From assembly GCA_004298905.1 (NCBI GenBank), contig SCTK01000005.1, positions 62,001 through 126,000 on the forward strand: a stretch of DNA of 64,000 nucleotides. The letters run 5' to 3'. How positions within the stretch are numbered: position 1 is the stretch's first letter; every line of letters begins with the position of its first letter. The notes under the pieces are model-generated. The model did no database searches. It saw only the letters and a program-made list of their open reading frames with translations, and had not been told where the DNA came from. Source of the DNA: Burkholderiaceae bacterium. Its GTDB lineage: Bacteria; Pseudomonadota; Gammaproteobacteria; Burkholderiales; Burkholderiaceae_D. A program made the translations under genes and the position numbers. Shown piece by piece: positions 10,088 to 20,699 of this stretch.

Positions 10088-10537
10088 ATGCAATACGACA
10101 TCCATCAGATTCTCAAATATCTGCCGCATCGCTACCCCATTCTGCTGGTCGATCGCGTGCTCGAATGCGAACCCGGCAAGAGCATCCACGCCCTGAAAAA
10201 CGTGTCGATCAACGAACCGTTCTTCACCGGCCATTTTCCGCATCATCCCGTGATGCCGGGCGTGCTGATTCTCGAGGCGCTGGCACAGGCCGCGGCGATT
10301 CTTTCCTTCTCCACCATGGGCGCTGGCCCGGACGATCAAACTGTGTACTACTTTGTCGGTATCGACGGCGCACGTTTCAAGAAGCCCGTGAGCCCCGGCG
10401 ACCAGTTACATCTCCATGTAGAAGTTGTGCGCAGTGCACGCGGCATCTGGAAATACAGCGCCAAGGCATTGGTCGATGGCGTGGTCGTGACCGAAGCCGA
10501 ATTGATGTGCACCGCGCGCAAGCTGGACGAAGCCTGA
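10088..10537 (+). CDS. fabZ: 3-hydroxyacyl-ACP dehydratase FabZ
   Basis: Hot-dog-fold dehydratase of type II fatty acid synthesis; it competes with LpxA and LpxD for 3-hydroxyacyl-ACP, which explains its place in the lpx cluster. Catalytic His49 is in [14 protein letters not shown] and Glu63 in [19 protein letters not shown] near residues 14-24 is the family N-terminal signature. Length 149 is typical. It begins 3 bases after lpxD. Confidence 0.96.
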   Translation: MQYDIHQILKYLPHRYPILLVDRVLECEPGKSIHALKNVSINEPFFTGHFPHHPVMPGVLILEALAQAAAILSFSTMGAGPDDQTVYYFVGIDGARFKKPVSPGDQLHLHVEVVRSARGIWKYSAKALVDGVVVTEAELMCTARKLDEA

Positions 10538-10548
10538 AGGCATAACGC

Positions 10549-11343
10549 ATGAGCAAGATTCACCCGACCGCGCTGGTCGATCCGCAAGCCCAACTGGCGG
10601 AGGGCGTGGAGATCGGCGCCTATTCCATCATCGGCCCGGAAGTTTCTATCGGCGCCAACACAATTATCGGCCCGCATTGCGTGATTCAGGGGCGCACCAC
10701 GATCGGCAGCGATAATCGTTTTTTCCAATTCAATTCCATCGGCGCCGTGCCGCAGGACATGAGCTTTGGCGGCGAGCCGACCGCGCTGGTCATCGGCGAC
10801 CGTAACACGGTACGCGAGTTTTGCACTTTCAATCTGGGCACGCTGAAAGAAGAGGGCGTCACACGGGTCGGTTCCGACAACTGGATCATGGCTTATGTGC
10901 ACATCGCGCATGATGTGCGTCTGGGCAACCACACCATTCTCGCCAACAACGCCACTCTGGCCGGCCACGTGCACGTGGGCGATTGGGCGGTGATCGGCGG
11001 ACTCTCCGGCGTGCACCAGTTCGTTCATATTGGCGCACACGCCATGATCGGTTTTCAAGGTCATGTGGCGCAAGACGTGCCGCCGTATATGACGGTGGAC
11101 GGCAATCCGCTCACTGCGCGCGCGATCAATCTCACCGGCTTGAAGCGGCGCGACTTCAGTGCCGAACGCATTTCAGCCATCAAGCAAATGCACAAGCTGT
11201 TGTATCGTTCCGCGCTCACGCTGGAGCAAGCGGTGGCGGCCATCACCGAATTGCGTGATGCGCAAACCGACGCCAGCATCCGTGGCGACATGGATACGAT
11301 GCTGACCTTCCTCGCCAATGCCAAGCGCGGCATCGTGCGCTGA
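10549..11343 (+). CDS. lpxA: UDP-N-acetylglucosamine acyltransferase
   Basis: First committed step of lipid A synthesis, acylating the 3-OH of UDP-GlcNAc from 3-hydroxyacyl-ACP. The protein is a left-handed beta-helix (residues 1-190) with the [17 protein letters not shown] segment containing the catalytic His, followed by a helical C-terminal domain ([12 protein letters not shown]). Length 264 is standard. It starts 11 bases after fabZ, and lpxB follows almost directly. Confidence 0.96.
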   Translation: MSKIHPTALVDPQAQLAEGVEIGAYSIIGPEVSIGANTIIGPHCVIQGRTTIGSDNRFFQFNSIGAVPQDMSFGGEPTALVIGDRNTVREFCTFNLGTLKEEGVTRVGSDNWIMAYVHIAHDVRLGNHTILANNATLAGHVHVGDWAVIGGLSGVHQFVHIGAHAMIGFQGHVAQDVPPYMTVDGNPLTARAINLTGLKRRDFSAERISAIKQMHKLLYRSALTLEQAVAAITELRDAQTDASIRGDMDTMLTFLANAKRGIVR

Positions 11344-11350
11344 CCTTCCC

Positions 11351-12511
11351 ATGACCGTGGCCACGACGGTGTCTCCGCAACTGGCCATGATTGCCGGCGA
11401 AGCGTCCGGCGACCAACTCGCCGCAGCGCTGCTGCAAGGATTAAAGCAGTATCTCCCCGCATTGAGTGCCTACGGCATCGGTGGTGCTGCCATGTGCGCG
11501 CAAGGCTTCGATGCACGCTGGCCGATGGAAAAACTGGCGGTCAATGGTTATGCCGAAGTGTTGCGCCATTTACCAGCATTGCTTTGGTTGCGGCATCGTT
11601 TCGGTACGCAACTGCTGCGACAGCCGCCGCAACTTTTCGTCGGTGTCGATGCGCCGGATTTCAACTTCGGTCTTGAGGCGCGTCTGAAATGGCACGGCAT
11701 TCGCACCGCACATTTTGTCAGCCCATCGATCTGGGCCTGGCGCCGCGAACGCCTGCAAAAAATCAAGCGGGCCGTCGATCACATGCTGGTGTTGTTTCCT
11801 TTCGAAGAAGCGATCTACCAACAGGCCGGTATTCCCGTCACCTATGTTGGCCATCCTTTTGCCGATGCGATTCCACTGCAAGCCGATCACTCGCTCGCTC
11901 GGCAAAAAATCGGTGTTGCGGATAAAACGCCATTGCTCGCTGTGCTGCCCGGCAGCCGTCTTTCCGAGTTGCACTACATCGCTGCCGCATTCATCGCTGC
12001 AATGCAACGCCTGCACCGGCTGCGCCCACAGCTTGAGTTTGTCGTGCCCATGGCCGGGCCATTGCAAATGCAGCAGTGGCGTCGGTTGGTGGAGCAGGGC
12101 GGTGCGCGCGATCTGCGCATTCATCTGCTGGAACGCGACAGCCACACTGCGCTGGCCGCCGCCGATGCGACGCTGGTGGCCAGCGGCACTGCCACGCTCG
12201 AAGCGGCGCTATTCAAGCAACCGATGGTGATTGCCTACAAGATGGCGCCGCTGACCTATCGTCTGATGCGCAACAAGGGTTATCTGCCCTATATCGGTCT
12301 GCCCAATATCCTGTGCCAGGAATTTGTCGTGCCGGAATTCATTCAGGATGCCGCTACTCCGGAAGCGCTGGCGCAGGCCGTTCTGTTTCAACTTGAAGAT
12401 GCGAACAACCGGGCGCAACTCCAGCAGCGTTTCACGGAATTGCATGTGCGGTTGCGGCAAGGCACCGCCGAACGTGCCAGCGCGGCTTTGCTGCCGTATT
12501 TGACATCATGA
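11351..12511 (+). CDS. lpxB: Lipid-A-disaccharide synthase
   Basis: Peripheral membrane GT19 glycosyltransferase that joins UDP-2,3-diacylglucosamine and lipid X into the lipid A disaccharide. [13 protein letters not shown] is near the N-terminus, [16 protein letters not shown] and LPGSRLSEL are family signatures, and [20 protein letters not shown] lies in the nucleotide-binding half. The ATG at 11351 gives 386 residues and sits 7 bases after lpxA; an upstream in-frame start inside lpxA would add a non-homologous leader. The stop overlaps rnhB. Confidence 0.95.
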   Translation: MTVATTVSPQLAMIAGEASGDQLAAALLQGLKQYLPALSAYGIGGAAMCAQGFDARWPMEKLAVNGYAEVLRHLPALLWLRHRFGTQLLRQPPQLFVGVDAPDFNFGLEARLKWHGIRTAHFVSPSIWAWRRERLQKIKRAVDHMLVLFPFEEAIYQQAGIPVTYVGHPFADAIPLQADHSLARQKIGVADKTPLLAVLPGSRLSELHYIAAAFIAAMQRLHRLRPQLEFVVPMAGPLQMQQWRRLVEQGGARDLRIHLLERDSHTALAAADATLVASGTATLEAALFKQPMVIAYKMAPLTYRLMRNKGYLPYIGLPNILCQEFVVPEFIQDAATPEALAQAVLFQLEDANNRAQLQQRFTELHVRLRQGTAERASAALLPYLTS

Positions 12512-13107
12512 CAGTGCAAGGCACGCTGTGGCTTGAAGATCGCGCGCTCGTCTGCGGCGTCGATGAAGCTGGGCGTGGTCCGCTGGCAGGCGCCGTGTAT
12601 GCGGCAGCGGTGATTCTCGATCCGGCGCGTCCGATTTCCGGTTTGCGCGATTCCAAAAAACTCTCGGCATCACAACGCCAGCGCTTGCGCGATGAGATTT
12701 TTGCCAAGGCGTGTGCCTGGGCCATTGCGCACAGCACCGTGGAAGAAATCGACCAGCTCAACATTCTGCAAGCAACGCTGCTCGCGATGCGGCGCGCCGT
12801 CGAGCAATTGCAACCGCAAGCCACACTGGCGCTCGTCGATGGTAACCAGGCCCCGCGGCTATCCATCCCTGTGCAAACCCTGGTCAAGGGCGACGCGCTG
12901 GAGCCGGCGATTTCCGCCGCTTCAATTCTCGCCAAAACCGAACGCGATGCCGCCATGCTGGCCTTGCACGCCGAGTTTCCGCAGTATGGTTTTGCCGACC
13001 ACAAGGGTTATCCCACCGCGACGCATTTGCAAGCGCTGGAACAACATGGTCTGTGTCACGCCCACCGGCGCAGCTACAAGCCGGTGCAGAGTATTCTCAA
13101 GCGATGA
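12508..13107 (+). CDS. rnhB: Ribonuclease HII
   Basis: Removes RNA from RNA-DNA hybrids, including single misincorporated ribonucleotides. The active-site motif [17 protein letters not shown] near residues 18-34 supplies the first Asp and Glu of the DEDD set. LVDGN near 110 and [21 protein letters not shown] supply the others. Length 199 is normal. The ATG overlaps the lpxB stop (ATGA), the conserved lpxB-rnhB arrangement. Confidence 0.95.
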   Translation: MTVQGTLWLEDRALVCGVDEAGRGPLAGAVYAAAVILDPARPISGLRDSKKLSASQRQRLRDEIFAKACAWAIAHSTVEEIDQLNILQATLLAMRRAVEQLQPQATLALVDGNQAPRLSIPVQTLVKGDALEPAISAASILAKTERDAAMLALHAEFPQYGFADHKGYPTATHLQALEQHGLCHAHRRSYKPVQSILKR

Positions 13108-13880
13108 AATCGATTACCTCGCGCGACAACCCCACCTACAAGCAGCTCGGCCACTTGCTGCGCGAAGCCCATGCGCGCAAAGAGCAGCATCGCACCGTGC
13201 TTGAAGGTATTCACCTCTGCCAGACGGCAGTGCAACAAGGCGTTCCGCTGCGACAGCTCTGGTGCAGCGAAACGGCCTTGCAGAACGCCGAGGTGAATGC
13301 GTTCTGCGCGCAAGTGCAGTGCGAAATATTTTTTATTCCAGACCGTTTATTCTCGGCCGTCAGCACGCTGGAACATGGCATCGGTCTGTTGGCGGTGATC
13401 GCTATTCCAACCGCAAGCTTGCCGGAGAAACTCTCTGAAAACTGTTTATTGCTGGATCGCGTGCAAGATCCCGGCAACCTTGGCACGTTAATGCGTACTG
13501 CCGCTGCAGCCGGTCACCGCAAGATTTTCTGCGGCCCTGGATGTGCCGATCCCTGGTCGCCCAAGGTGCTGCGTGCCGGCATGGGCGCGCATTTTTATCT
13601 GGAAATCCTGCAGGCGGAAGATTGGTCGCAGCTATTGCCGCGCATCGTAGTGCCGATACTGGCGACGGATTTGCATGGGGCGCAGAGTCTCTATGCGTTG
13701 GATTTGCGCGCGCCAGCGGCTTGGTTGTTCGGCAATGAAGGCAGTGGCGTTGCGCCGGAATTGTTGGCTGCTGCGACGACGCGGGTACGCATTTCTCAGC
13801 CGGGAAAAATTGAATCACTGAATGTTGCTGCCGCTGCAGCGATTTGTCTGTTCGAACAGGTCAGACAACAAGAGATTTGA
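13104..13880 (+). CDS. TrmH/SpoU-family RNA 2'-O-methyltransferase
   Basis: SAM-dependent SPOUT-class methylase of rRNA or tRNA ribose; the exact target cannot be read from sequence. All three SpoU motifs are visible: [20 protein letters not shown] (motif 1), [14 protein letters not shown] (motif 2) and [22 protein letters not shown] (motif 3, shown to its core). An N-terminal substrate-binding domain (residues 1-95, [13 protein letters not shown]) precedes them. The ATG at 13104 overlaps the rnhB stop. Length 258. It is nearer the TsnR/YsgA style than classical TrmH. Confidence 0.88.
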   Translation: MKSITSRDNPTYKQLGHLLREAHARKEQHRTVLEGIHLCQTAVQQGVPLRQLWCSETALQNAEVNAFCAQVQCEIFFIPDRLFSAVSTLEHGIGLLAVIAIPTASLPEKLSENCLLLDRVQDPGNLGTLMRTAAAAGHRKIFCGPGCADPWSPKVLRAGMGAHFYLEILQAEDWSQLLPRIVVPILATDLHGAQSLYALDLRAPAAWLFGNEGSGVAPELLAAATTRVRISQPGKIESLNVAAAAAICLFEQVRQQEI

Positions 13881-13900
13881 TGCGACCAGCGCCGTACACG

Positions 13901-14737
13901 CTACAAACTTCGTTCAATCCCGAATTCTTGCAGGATCGTGGTCGAAATTTCTTCGATCGATTTGGTCGTGGTGGATAACCAGCGTATGCCTTCGCAGCGC
14001 ATCAACGTCTCAGCCTCGTTGACTTCGTAACGGCAGTTTTCCGGCGATGCATATTTGCTGCCGGGGCGGCGTTCATTACGGATCTCCGATAGCCGACCGG
14101 CGGCAATCGTCAGGCCGAAGATTTTTTCTTTATGTGCGTACAGAACTTCGGGCAGACGGCTGCGCTCGAAATCTTCCGGGATCAGTGGATAGTTCGCGGC
14201 CTTGATGCCGTACTGCATTGCCAGGTAGAGGCTGGTCGGGGTCTTGCCGCTGCGTGAGACGCCGACCAGAATCACATCGGCGCGTTGTAGATCCTTATCG
14301 GTCTGCCCATCATCGTGTGCCAGCGAAAAATTGATCGCCTCAATCCGTCGATTGTAATTTTCCACGTCGGAAATATTATGTGAACGGCCGATCGAGTGGT
14401 TAGACTGGGTTTCCAGTTCCTGCTCCAGCGGGTCGACAAAGGTTTGAAACAAGTCGAGAAACAGACCATTGGCTTGCCGCATGTGGAGATTGATCTCCGG
14501 GTTGACCAAGGTGCTGAAAATAATTGGCCGCTTGCCTTCGGTCAGGCCGTGATCGTTAATTCGACGAATGGCGTCGTCGGCTTTTTCGATGCTGTCGATG
14601 AAAGGGATGCGAATCTGCCGGATCTTGATCGTGTCGAATTGCGCCAGCACACTGTGGCCAAATGTTTCCGCAGTAATCCCGGTACCGTCGGAAATGAAAA
14701 AGGCGGTCCGATCGAAAGTTTTTCTTTCCATTCGCAA
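13901..14737 (-). CDS. ppsR: PEP synthase regulatory protein (DUF299 kinase/pyrophosphorylase)
   Basis: Bifunctional regulator that inactivates PEP synthase by ADP-dependent phosphorylation of a Thr and reactivates it by phosphate-dependent dephosphorylation. The signature P-loop is [16 protein letters not shown] in the centre. The N-terminal [19 protein letters not shown] is the DUF299 opening, and [14 protein letters not shown] is also conserved. Length 278 fits. It is divergent from ppsA with 150 bases between start codons, the usual pairing of regulator and target. Confidence 0.94.
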   Translation of the reverse strand: MRMERKTFDRTAFFISDGTGITAETFGHSVLAQFDTIKIRQIRIPFIDSIEKADDAIRRINDHGLTEGKRPIIFSTLVNPEINLHMRQANGLFLDLFQTFVDPLEQELETQSNHSIGRSHNISDVENYNRRIEAINFSLAHDDGQTDKDLQRADVILVGVSRSGKTPTSLYLAMQYGIKAANYPLIPEDFERSRLPEVLYAHKEKIFGLTIAAGRLSEIRNERRPGSKYASPENCRYEVNEAETLMRCEGIRWLSTTTKSIEEISTTILQEFGIERSL

Positions 14738-14887
14738 CTCGTGACTGGGTTAGAATCCCAAGGACTGCTAACGGCAACGTCTTGGCAGACCTTAATCCTT
14801 GGAGTGGATTTGGCTATTGTATGACAGGACCTCACTCTGCAATAACCAAATGATTTCAAGATTTCTTTTTTATTTTTGGAGATTGTC

Positions 14888-17296
14888 ATGTCCACCCAGA
14901 TCCAGTCAGATGGAGGCGCGAATCCGTCCTCAGCATATGTAATACCCCTTGAAGCATTGCGCATGACCGATATCGATTCGGTCGGCGGCAAGAATGCTTC
15001 ACTGGGCGAAATGATCAGCCAGTTGGCGGCAGCCGGCGTGCGCGTGCCAGGCGGCTTTGCCACCACGGCGCAAGCCTTTCGCGATTTTCTCAGCCACAAC
15101 GGCCTGACGGAGAAAATCGCCCGGCGGCTGGAAGACCTCAACCCTGACGACATCAAGGCGCTCACCGCCTGCGGCGCAGAGGTGCGCGACTGGATCGTGG
15201 ACGCCCCACTGCAACCCCGCCTGGAACAGGAAATCCGAACGCACTTTGCGGTCATGCTGGATGCGGCAGGTGGTGAGATTTCCGTCGCAGTGCGCTCTTC
15301 CGCGACGGCCGAAGATTTGCCCGATGCCTCCTTTGCCGGTCAGCAGGAAACCTTCCTCAATGTGCTCGGCATCGACGATGTGCTCGACAAGGTCAAGCAT
15401 GTGTTCGCCTCGCTCTACAACGACCGCGCTATTTCCTATCGCGTGCACAAGGGTTTTACTCACGCCGAAGTGGCGTTGTCGGCGGGCGTGCAGCGTATGG
15501 TGCGCTCCGATCTCGCGGCCTCGGGCGTGATGTTCACGCTCGATACCGAATCCGGTTTTGATCAAGTCGTGTTCATTACCTCTGGCTATGGCCTGGGCGA
15601 AACCGTGGTGCAGGGTGCGGTTAATCCGGACGAGTTCTACGTCTTCAAACCCACGCTGGCGTCGGGCAAGTTTCCCATCATTCGCCGGCAGATCGGTTCC
15701 AAACTGGTCAAGATGGAATTCGATGCCGACCGGGTATCCGGCCGCGCGGTGCGCATCATCGATGTGCCGCTGGAGCAGCGCAATCGCTATTCTATTTCTG
15801 ACGACGATGTGATCGAACTGGCACGCTACGCGATGATCATCGAAAAACATTACGGCCGTCCGATGGATATCGAGTGGGGCAAGGATGGTACGGATGGCCG
15901 CCTCTACATTTTGCAGGCGCGTCCGGAAACGGTGAAGTCGCAAATGAATCATCACGAAGTACAGCAGCGCTTCAAGCTCAAGGGCAGCTCACAAGTGTTG
16001 TCCTCGGGCCGCGCCATCGGCCAGAAAATCGGTTCCGGTCGGGTGCGCGTGATTCACGATCCATCTGAAATGGATCGTGTGCAACCCGGTGACATCCTGG
16101 TGGCCGACATGACCGATCCCAACTGGGAACCTGTGATGAAACGCGCTGCCGCAATCGTCACCAACCGGGGCGGGCGCACTTGCCACGCCGCCATCATCGC
16201 GCGCGAACTGGGTGTGCCCGCCGTGGTGGGCTGCGGTGATGCCACCGACAACCTGACCGATGGCATGCTGGTCACCGTATCGTGCGCCGAGGGCGATACC
16301 GGCAACATCTACGAAGGTGTATTGGAAACGGAAATCACCGAAGTGCAGCGCGGCGTCATGTCCGCCATCGACACCAAGATCATGATGAACGTCGGCAACC
16401 CGCAGCTGGCGTTCGATTTTCAATCGATCCCCAACGACGGCGTCGGTCTGGCGCGGCTGGAATTCATCATCAATAACAATATAGGCATTCATCCGCAAGT
16501 GATTTTGCAATACCCCAACATTGATTCCGATTTGAAAAAGGCGGTGGAAAGCGTGGCGCGCGGCCATGCCTCGCCGCGCCGGTTTTATGTCGATAAGCTG
16601 GTCGAAGGAGTGGCCACCATTGCGGCGGCGTTCTACCCCAAGCCGGTGATCGTGCGCTTGTCGGATTTCAAATCGAACGAATACAAGAAGCTGATCGGTG
16701 GTTCGCGCTATGAGCCGGATGAAGAAAATCCCATGCTCGGTTTCCGTGGTGCCTCGCGCTACATTGCCGAGGATTTTCGCGAATGCTTCCGCATGGAATG
16801 TGAAGCGATGCGGCGCGTGCGTGACGAGATGGGCCTGACCAATGTCGAACTCATGATCCCCTTCGTGCGCACCGTCAAGGAAGCCAAAGCAGTGGTACGG
16901 CTGCTGGCGGAAAACGGGCTGCGTCGCGGCGAAAATGGTCTGCGCCTGATCATGATGTGCGAGCTGCCGTCCAATGCGATCCTGGCCGAACAATTCCTCG
17001 AACACTTCGATGGCTTTTCGATCGGCTCCAACGATTTGACGCAACTGACGCTGGGGCTGGATCGCGATTCCGGTTTGGTGGCAGCATCCTTCGATGAACG
17101 CGATCCGGCTGTGATGGCGCTGATCGAACGCGCTATCACCGCCTGCCGTGCGGCTGGAAAATACATTGGCATCTGCGGCCAGGGCCCGTCGGATCACCCC
17201 GACATGGCGGAGTGGCTGGTAAAACTGGGCATCACCTCGATCTCGTTGAACCCTGATACGGTGATCGATACCTGGAACCGGATCGCGGGGAAATGA
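14888..17296 (+). CDS. ppsA: Phosphoenolpyruvate synthase
   Basis: Makes PEP from pyruvate and ATP (with AMP and Pi) for gluconeogenesis. The N-terminal ATP-binding domain (about 20-350) carries [20 protein letters not shown]. The central swivelling domain has [20 protein letters not shown] with the phosphorylated His. The C-terminal PEP/pyruvate domain ends with [12 protein letters not shown], whose Cys is the proton donor. The Thr beside the His is the predicted PpsR target. The ATG at 14888 has TTTGGAGAT before it and gives 802 residues; an in-frame TTG lies 12 bases upstream. Confidence 0.96.
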   Translation: MSTQIQSDGGANPSSAYVIPLEALRMTDIDSVGGKNASLGEMISQLAAAGVRVPGGFATTAQAFRDFLSHNGLTEKIARRLEDLNPDDIKALTACGAEVRDWIVDAPLQPRLEQEIRTHFAVMLDAAGGEISVAVRSSATAEDLPDASFAGQQETFLNVLGIDDVLDKVKHVFASLYNDRAISYRVHKGFTHAEVALSAGVQRMVRSDLAASGVMFTLDTESGFDQVVFITSGYGLGETVVQGAVNPDEFYVFKPTLASGKFPIIRRQIGSKLVKMEFDADRVSGRAVRIIDVPLEQRNRYSISDDDVIELARYAMIIEKHYGRPMDIEWGKDGTDGRLYILQARPETVKSQMNHHEVQQRFKLKGSSQVLSSGRAIGQKIGSGRVRVIHDPSEMDRVQPGDILVADMTDPNWEPVMKRAAAIVTNRGGRTCHAAIIARELGVPAVVGCGDATDNLTDGMLVTVSCAEGDTGNIYEGVLETEITEVQRGVMSAIDTKIMMNVGNPQLAFDFQSIPNDGVGLARLEFIINNNIGIHPQVILQYPNIDSDLKKAVESVARGHASPRRFYVDKLVEGVATIAAAFYPKPVIVRLSDFKSNEYKKLIGGSRYEPDEENPMLGFRGASRYIAEDFRECFRMECEAMRRVRDEMGLTNVELMIPFVRTVKEAKAVVRLLAENGLRRGENGLRLIMMCELPSNAILAEQFLEHFDGFSIGSNDLTQLTLGLDRDSGLVAASFDERDPAVMALIERAITACRAAGKYIGICGQGPSDHPDMAEWLVKLGITSISLNPDTVIDTWNRIAGK

Positions 17297-17341
17297 TTTT
17301 GTAGCGCAATCTGACCACGGCGTTTTTCACGGAGATAAAGT

Positions 17342-17770
17342 ATGCAAGATTCAACCTGGTGGTTTGTCGTCGCGTTTATCGTTTTGATTCTGGAACTGCT
17401 CACCGGCACGTTTTATCTGCTGGTGCTCAGCGTGGCGACTGCGTGTGCCGGTCTGGCCGCCCTGTTGGGCGCAGGCTGGTCGCTGCAATTGCTGGCCGCA
17501 GCGGTGGTGGGGGCCATCGGTGTGTTTGTCCTGCGCCGCACACGCGTTGGCAAACCGCAGGCGGAAGAAAGTCAGCGCGATCCGAACGTCAATCTCGATA
17601 TTGGCCAGACAATCACCGTGGATGCCTGGAAAGCAGATCGCACCGCGCGCGTCATGTATCGTGGCGCCGCTTGGGATGTGGAACTCGCTCCGGGGCAGGC
17701 ACTCTCTCCCGGACAGTTCCGCATTGCCGAAATGCGCGGTTCGCGTCTCATTGTCGAAGCAGCAAAATAA
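17342..17770 (+). CDS. NfeD-like membrane protein with OB-fold domain
   Basis: Small inner-membrane protein: two or three hydrophobic segments in residues 5-65 followed by a soluble OB-fold domain (about 80-140, GQTITVDAWKADRTARVMYR). NfeD-type proteins are encoded next to SPFH/stomatin proteins and are thought to assist them in membrane microdomain or quality-control functions; the biochemical role is not settled. It precedes the SPFH gene by 15 bases. GGAG stands 10 bases before the ATG. Confidence 0.85.
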   Translation: MQDSTWWFVVAFIVLILELLTGTFYLLVLSVATACAGLAALLGAGWSLQLLAAAVVGAIGVFVLRRTRVGKPQAEESQRDPNVNLDIGQTITVDAWKADRTARVMYRGAAWDVELAPGQALSPGQFRIAEMRGSRLIVEAAK

Positions 17771-17785
17771 CTTCAAGGAGTACAC

Positions 17786-18697
17786 ATGTTCAATCCACTG
17801 CCGCTGGTCGTTCTGTTCGTTGCTCTGGTATTTGTCGTCAAATCGCTCAAGGTCGTGCCGCAGCAGCATGCCTGGGTGGTCGAACGGCTGGGAAAATACA
17901 ATGCCACGCTCGGCCCCGGCCTGAGTATCGTGATTCCCTTTATCGACAGGGTGGCGCATAAGCATGTGCTGAAAGAGATCCCGCTCGACGTGCCGAGTCA
18001 GGTCTGCATCACGCGCGACAATACGCAATTGCAGGTGGACGGCATCCTGTATTTTCAAGTCACCGATGCGATGCGCGCGTCGTATGGTTCAAGCAATTAT
18101 CTGGTGGCGATCAGCCAATTGGCGCAGACGACCTTGCGTTCGGTGATCGGCAAACTGGAGCTCGACAAGACCTTTGAAGAACGCGAATTCATCAACCACA
18201 GCGTGGTGTCCGCGCTCGATGAAGCGGCAGCCAACTGGGGCGTGAAAGTGCTGCGTTACGAAATCAAGGACCTGACGCCACCGAAAGAAATCTTGCATGC
18301 GATGCAGGCACAGATTACCGCTGAGCGTGAGAAGCGCGCCTTGATTGCCGCTTCGGAAGGACGCAAGCAGGAACAGATCAATATCGCCACCGGTCAGCGC
18401 GAAGCGTCAATTGCCCGTTCGGAGGGAGACAAGCAGGCGGCGATCAATAATGCGCAAGGGGAAGCCGCGGCGATTCTGGCGGTGGCCGATGCGACCTCAC
18501 GCGCCATCGAGAAAATCGGCGGCGCGCTGCAAACGCCTGGCGGCATGGAAGCGCTCAACCTGAAAGTGGCGGAGAAATATATTGAATCGTTCGCTCATCT
18601 GGCCAAGGAAAACAATACGCTGATCGTGCCCGCCAACATGAGCGACATCAGCAGCCTGATCGGTGCGGCGATGACGATTGTGAAAAGTCAGAAATAG
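17786..18697 (+). CDS. SPFH/stomatin-family membrane protein (QmcA-like)
   Basis: A single N-terminal membrane helix (about 3-20) is followed by a band-7/SPFH domain: VVPQQHAWVVERLGKY, then LGPGLSIVIPFIDRV. A long charged helical region (about 190-250) rich in Ala, Glu and Arg then allows ring-like oligomers. Length is 303. Such proteins form high-order cages associated with FtsH-type proteolysis or membrane microdomains; the partner here is the NfeD-like protein encoded upstream. AAGGAG precedes the ATG. Family assignment is firm, precise function is not. Confidence 0.88.
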   Translation: MFNPLPLVVLFVALVFVVKSLKVVPQQHAWVVERLGKYNATLGPGLSIVIPFIDRVAHKHVLKEIPLDVPSQVCITRDNTQLQVDGILYFQVTDAMRASYGSSNYLVAISQLAQTTLRSVIGKLELDKTFEEREFINHSVVSALDEAAANWGVKVLRYEIKDLTPPKEILHAMQAQITAEREKRALIAASEGRKQEQINIATGQREASIARSEGDKQAAINNAQGEAAAILAVADATSRAIEKIGGALQTPGGMEALNLKVAEKYIESFAHLAKENNTLIVPANMSDISSLIGAAMTIVKSQK

Positions 18698-18712
18698 CAA
18701 AGCAGTAAAAGC

Positions 18713-18789
18713 AACCGCAGAGACGCAGAGAGCGCAGAGAAGTCAAAACCCGTCTTTGGTTTCTCTGCGCTCTCTGCGTCTCTGCGGTT
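18713..18789. repeat. Long perfect inverted repeat between convergent genes
   Basis: Arms of 29 bases (18713-18741 and 18761-18789) are perfect reverse complements, and further pairing is possible inside the 19-base spacer. The arms are built from CAGAGACGCAGAG-type phrases. The element fills the gap between the converging SPFH gene and the double-receiver gene, where a transcript from either side would fold into a very stable hairpin. It could therefore act as a bidirectional terminator. Similar CGCAGAG-rich palindromes recur in many bacterial genomes. Confidence 0.85.
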
Positions 18790-18800
18790 AGATGTATTCT

Positions 18801-19685
18801 TCAGACCGCGCCCGCTTTGGCCGGAACTTCTTCCTTGCGCCAGTCGGGCAGGAATTTTTCCAATGCGTACAAGAGTTTTTCCGGGTCGATCGGTTTTGAC
18901 AAAAATGCGTCGCACCCGGCCATGCGCGCACGCATGCGTTCCAGCGGGCTGGTGCGGGTGGTCAGCACAATGGACGCGGTGCGGCGGCGATCCTGGCGCT
19001 TCTTGAGGTGCTTGCAGATTTCGTAGCCTTCCATATCGGACAACTCAGCCTCGACGATCACGACGTTGTAGCGGTTCAACTCGATCAGATCCAGCGCCTG
19101 TTCACCGTTATTCGTGTAATCCACCTGGTAGTGCTGGTTGCCCAGCTTGGCCTTGATGTAGTTCTCCATGCGTTCATCGGGGTCGACCACCAGGACCGCC
19201 GGATCGGTCTTGAAATTCATGGGTTGCTTGCGGTCATACCATTGCTCGACTTGATGCAATTCCATTTCGTTTTGCAGGCCGCTGGTTTCTGCCGGTAGCG
19301 CTTCGCCCTGTGCTGGGACGCTATCTCCTGGCTGCACGCGCAGCCGCGAGCGGAAGGTGTTGTCCAGGGTCAGCAGCAATTCGGCCCAGCGCACCGGGCG
19401 CTGCAAATGTGCGGCGGGTGTCATTTCCTTGGGACAATTGCCGCCAATCAGGATAATCGGATAGGGAGCATGCAACGCGATTTCCTGGTCGGTACGCGTC
19501 CGCGCATTCTGCGCGTCCATATCCAGCATGACGCAGTCGGGATGGGGGGGAGTGGTGCCATCCCATTCACGGTAGGTCCGCGAACGCATTTCCGAAAGTT
19601 TGAACATGGAGGAGAAGACCATCCGCTCGCGCTCGGTAAAACCGAATAATTCGACATGGAACAGATATTCGGTATTGGCGATCAT
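18801..19685 (-). CDS. Double-receiver regulatory protein with Glu at the phosphoacceptor site
   Basis: A 294-residue soluble protein with two CheY-like modules and no output domain. The first (about 5-110) is poorly conserved, with CVMLDMDA at 51-58 as a possible acceptor strand but Arg96 where the conserved Lys should be. A linker of about 45 residues follows. The second (about 161-280) has the acidic pair in VVDPDE, Thr242 and Lys264, yet the acceptor position in VVIVEAELSDMEG is Glu212 instead of Asp. This could be a permanently active-like or phosphorylation-independent scaffold. No kinase gene is adjacent. It converges on the SPFH gene across the palindrome. Confidence 0.75.
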   Translation of the reverse strand: MIANTEYLFHVELFGFTERERMVFSSMFKLSEMRSRTYREWDGTTPPHPDCVMLDMDAQNARTRTDQEIALHAPYPIILIGGNCPKEMTPAAHLQRPVRWAELLLTLDNTFRSRLRVQPGDSVPAQGEALPAETSGLQNEMELHQVEQWYDRKQPMNFKTDPAVLVVDPDERMENYIKAKLGNQHYQVDYTNNGEQALDLIELNRYNVVIVEAELSDMEGYEICKHLKKRQDRRRTASIVLTTRTSPLERMRARMAGCDAFLSKPIDPEKLLYALEKFLPDWRKEEVPAKAGAV

Positions 19686-19726
19686 TGCAACTCCTCATAC
19701 ATGGGGCCGGTGCATTGATCGTGCAA

Positions 19727-20176
19727 TCACCGGGTGTTTTGTTTCATCAGGCGCTGCTTTTCGCGCACCCACTGACGATCTTTTTCAGAATCCCGCTTGT
19801 CGTGCTGTTTCTTGCCTTTGGCCAGACCGGTTTCCAGCTTGATCCGGCCGCGAACGTAGTGCAGATCAATCGGCACCAAGGTATATCCGGCACGCTCGAC
19901 TTTTCCGACCAGCTTGTTGATATCGGCACGTTTCAGCAATAATTTACGGGTCCGTACCGGATCCGGCTGAATATGCGTGGAAGCGGCGGGCAGGGGGCTG
20001 ATATGGGCGCCAATCAGGAAAATCTCGCCCTGGCGGATGATCACATAAGCTTCCTTCAACTGCGCCCGCCCAGCACGGATCGCCTTGACTTCCCAGCCTT
20101 CCAGCACCAGACCGGCCTCATAACGCTCTTCAATGAAATAGTCGTGGAATGCTTTCTTATTCTGGATAATGCTCAT
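19727..20176 (-). CDS. smpB: SsrA-binding protein SmpB
   Basis: Binds tmRNA and carries it to stalled ribosomes for trans-translation. The N-terminal [21 protein letters not shown] and the core [22 protein letters not shown] are characteristic of the family. [10 protein letters not shown] and a basic C-terminal tail ([16 protein letters not shown]) that enters the mRNA channel are also seen. Length 149 is normal. It is divergent from ratA, a common betaproteobacterial arrangement. I found no ssrA gene in the window. Confidence 0.95.
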   Translation of the reverse strand: MSIIQNKKAFHDYFIEERYEAGLVLEGWEVKAIRAGRAQLKEAYVIIRQGEIFLIGAHISPLPAASTHIQPDPVRTRKLLLKRADINKLVGKVERAGYTLVPIDLHYVRGRIKLETGLAKGKKQHDKRDSEKDRQWVREKQRLMKQNTR

Positions 20177-20267
20177 GGGAATGATGCTTTGAATAGGCTG
20201 GAAAAATCGGATGTATTCCCGCGCGTTAAAATGGTCGCCAGTTAAAAATCAGAGAGCTCATTTAACC

Positions 20268-20699
20268 ATGGCGCGTATCGAAAAGTCCGTGCTCATCGGC
20301 TACAGCGCAGCGCAAATGTTTGCCCTGGTCGAGAAAGTCGAAGACTACCCCAAATTTTTGCCCTGGTGTCGCGCCACCGACGTGCACTGGCGCAAGCCCG
20401 ACGGCATGCGCGCCTCGATCACCGTCGACTTCAAGGCCCTGCAGCAAACCTTCACCACCGAAAACCGGCACGTGCCCAATGCGCTCATCGAAATGCGTCT
20501 GGTCGAAGGCCCGTTTCGCAACTTCAACGGCTGCTGGCATTTTCAGCCGCTGTCGGATACGGCGTGCAAGATCGAATTCAGCCTCGACTATGAATTTTCC
20601 AACGCCGTGCTGGAACAATTGGCCGGCCCCGTGTTTGGCAGCATTGCGCGTACCCTGGTGGACAGCTTCGTCAGCCGCGCCGAGGTTGTGTATGGCTGA
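20268..20699 (+). CDS. ratA: RatA-family START-domain protein (coenzyme Q-binding Coq10 type)
   Basis: A 143-residue single-domain helix-grip (START/Coq10) protein. The opening MARIEKSVLIGYSAAQMFALV followed by EDYPKFLPWCRATDV is typical. E. coli RatA was first described as a toxin that blocks 70S formation; other family members bind quinones, so the cellular role here is uncertain. The ATG at 20268 is chosen because the longer frame begins in the smpB promoter region with no homology. The last 8 bases overlap the rnfH start. Confidence 0.88.
   Translation: MARIEKSVLIGYSAAQMFALVEKVEDYPKFLPWCRATDVHWRKPDGMRASITVDFKALQQTFTTENRHVPNALIEMRLVEGPFRNFNGCWHFQPLSDTACKIEFSLDYEFSNAVLEQLAGPVFGSIARTLVDSFVSRAEVVYG

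Noticed and set aside
18713-18789. CRISPR-like repeat array
   Set aside because: The two arms are inverted, not direct, repeats, there are only two, and no cas genes are present.
19727-20267. A tmRNA (ssrA) gene near smpB
   Set aside because: No tRNA-Ala-like ends or tag-coding frame are visible near smpB; tmRNA is often elsewhere.
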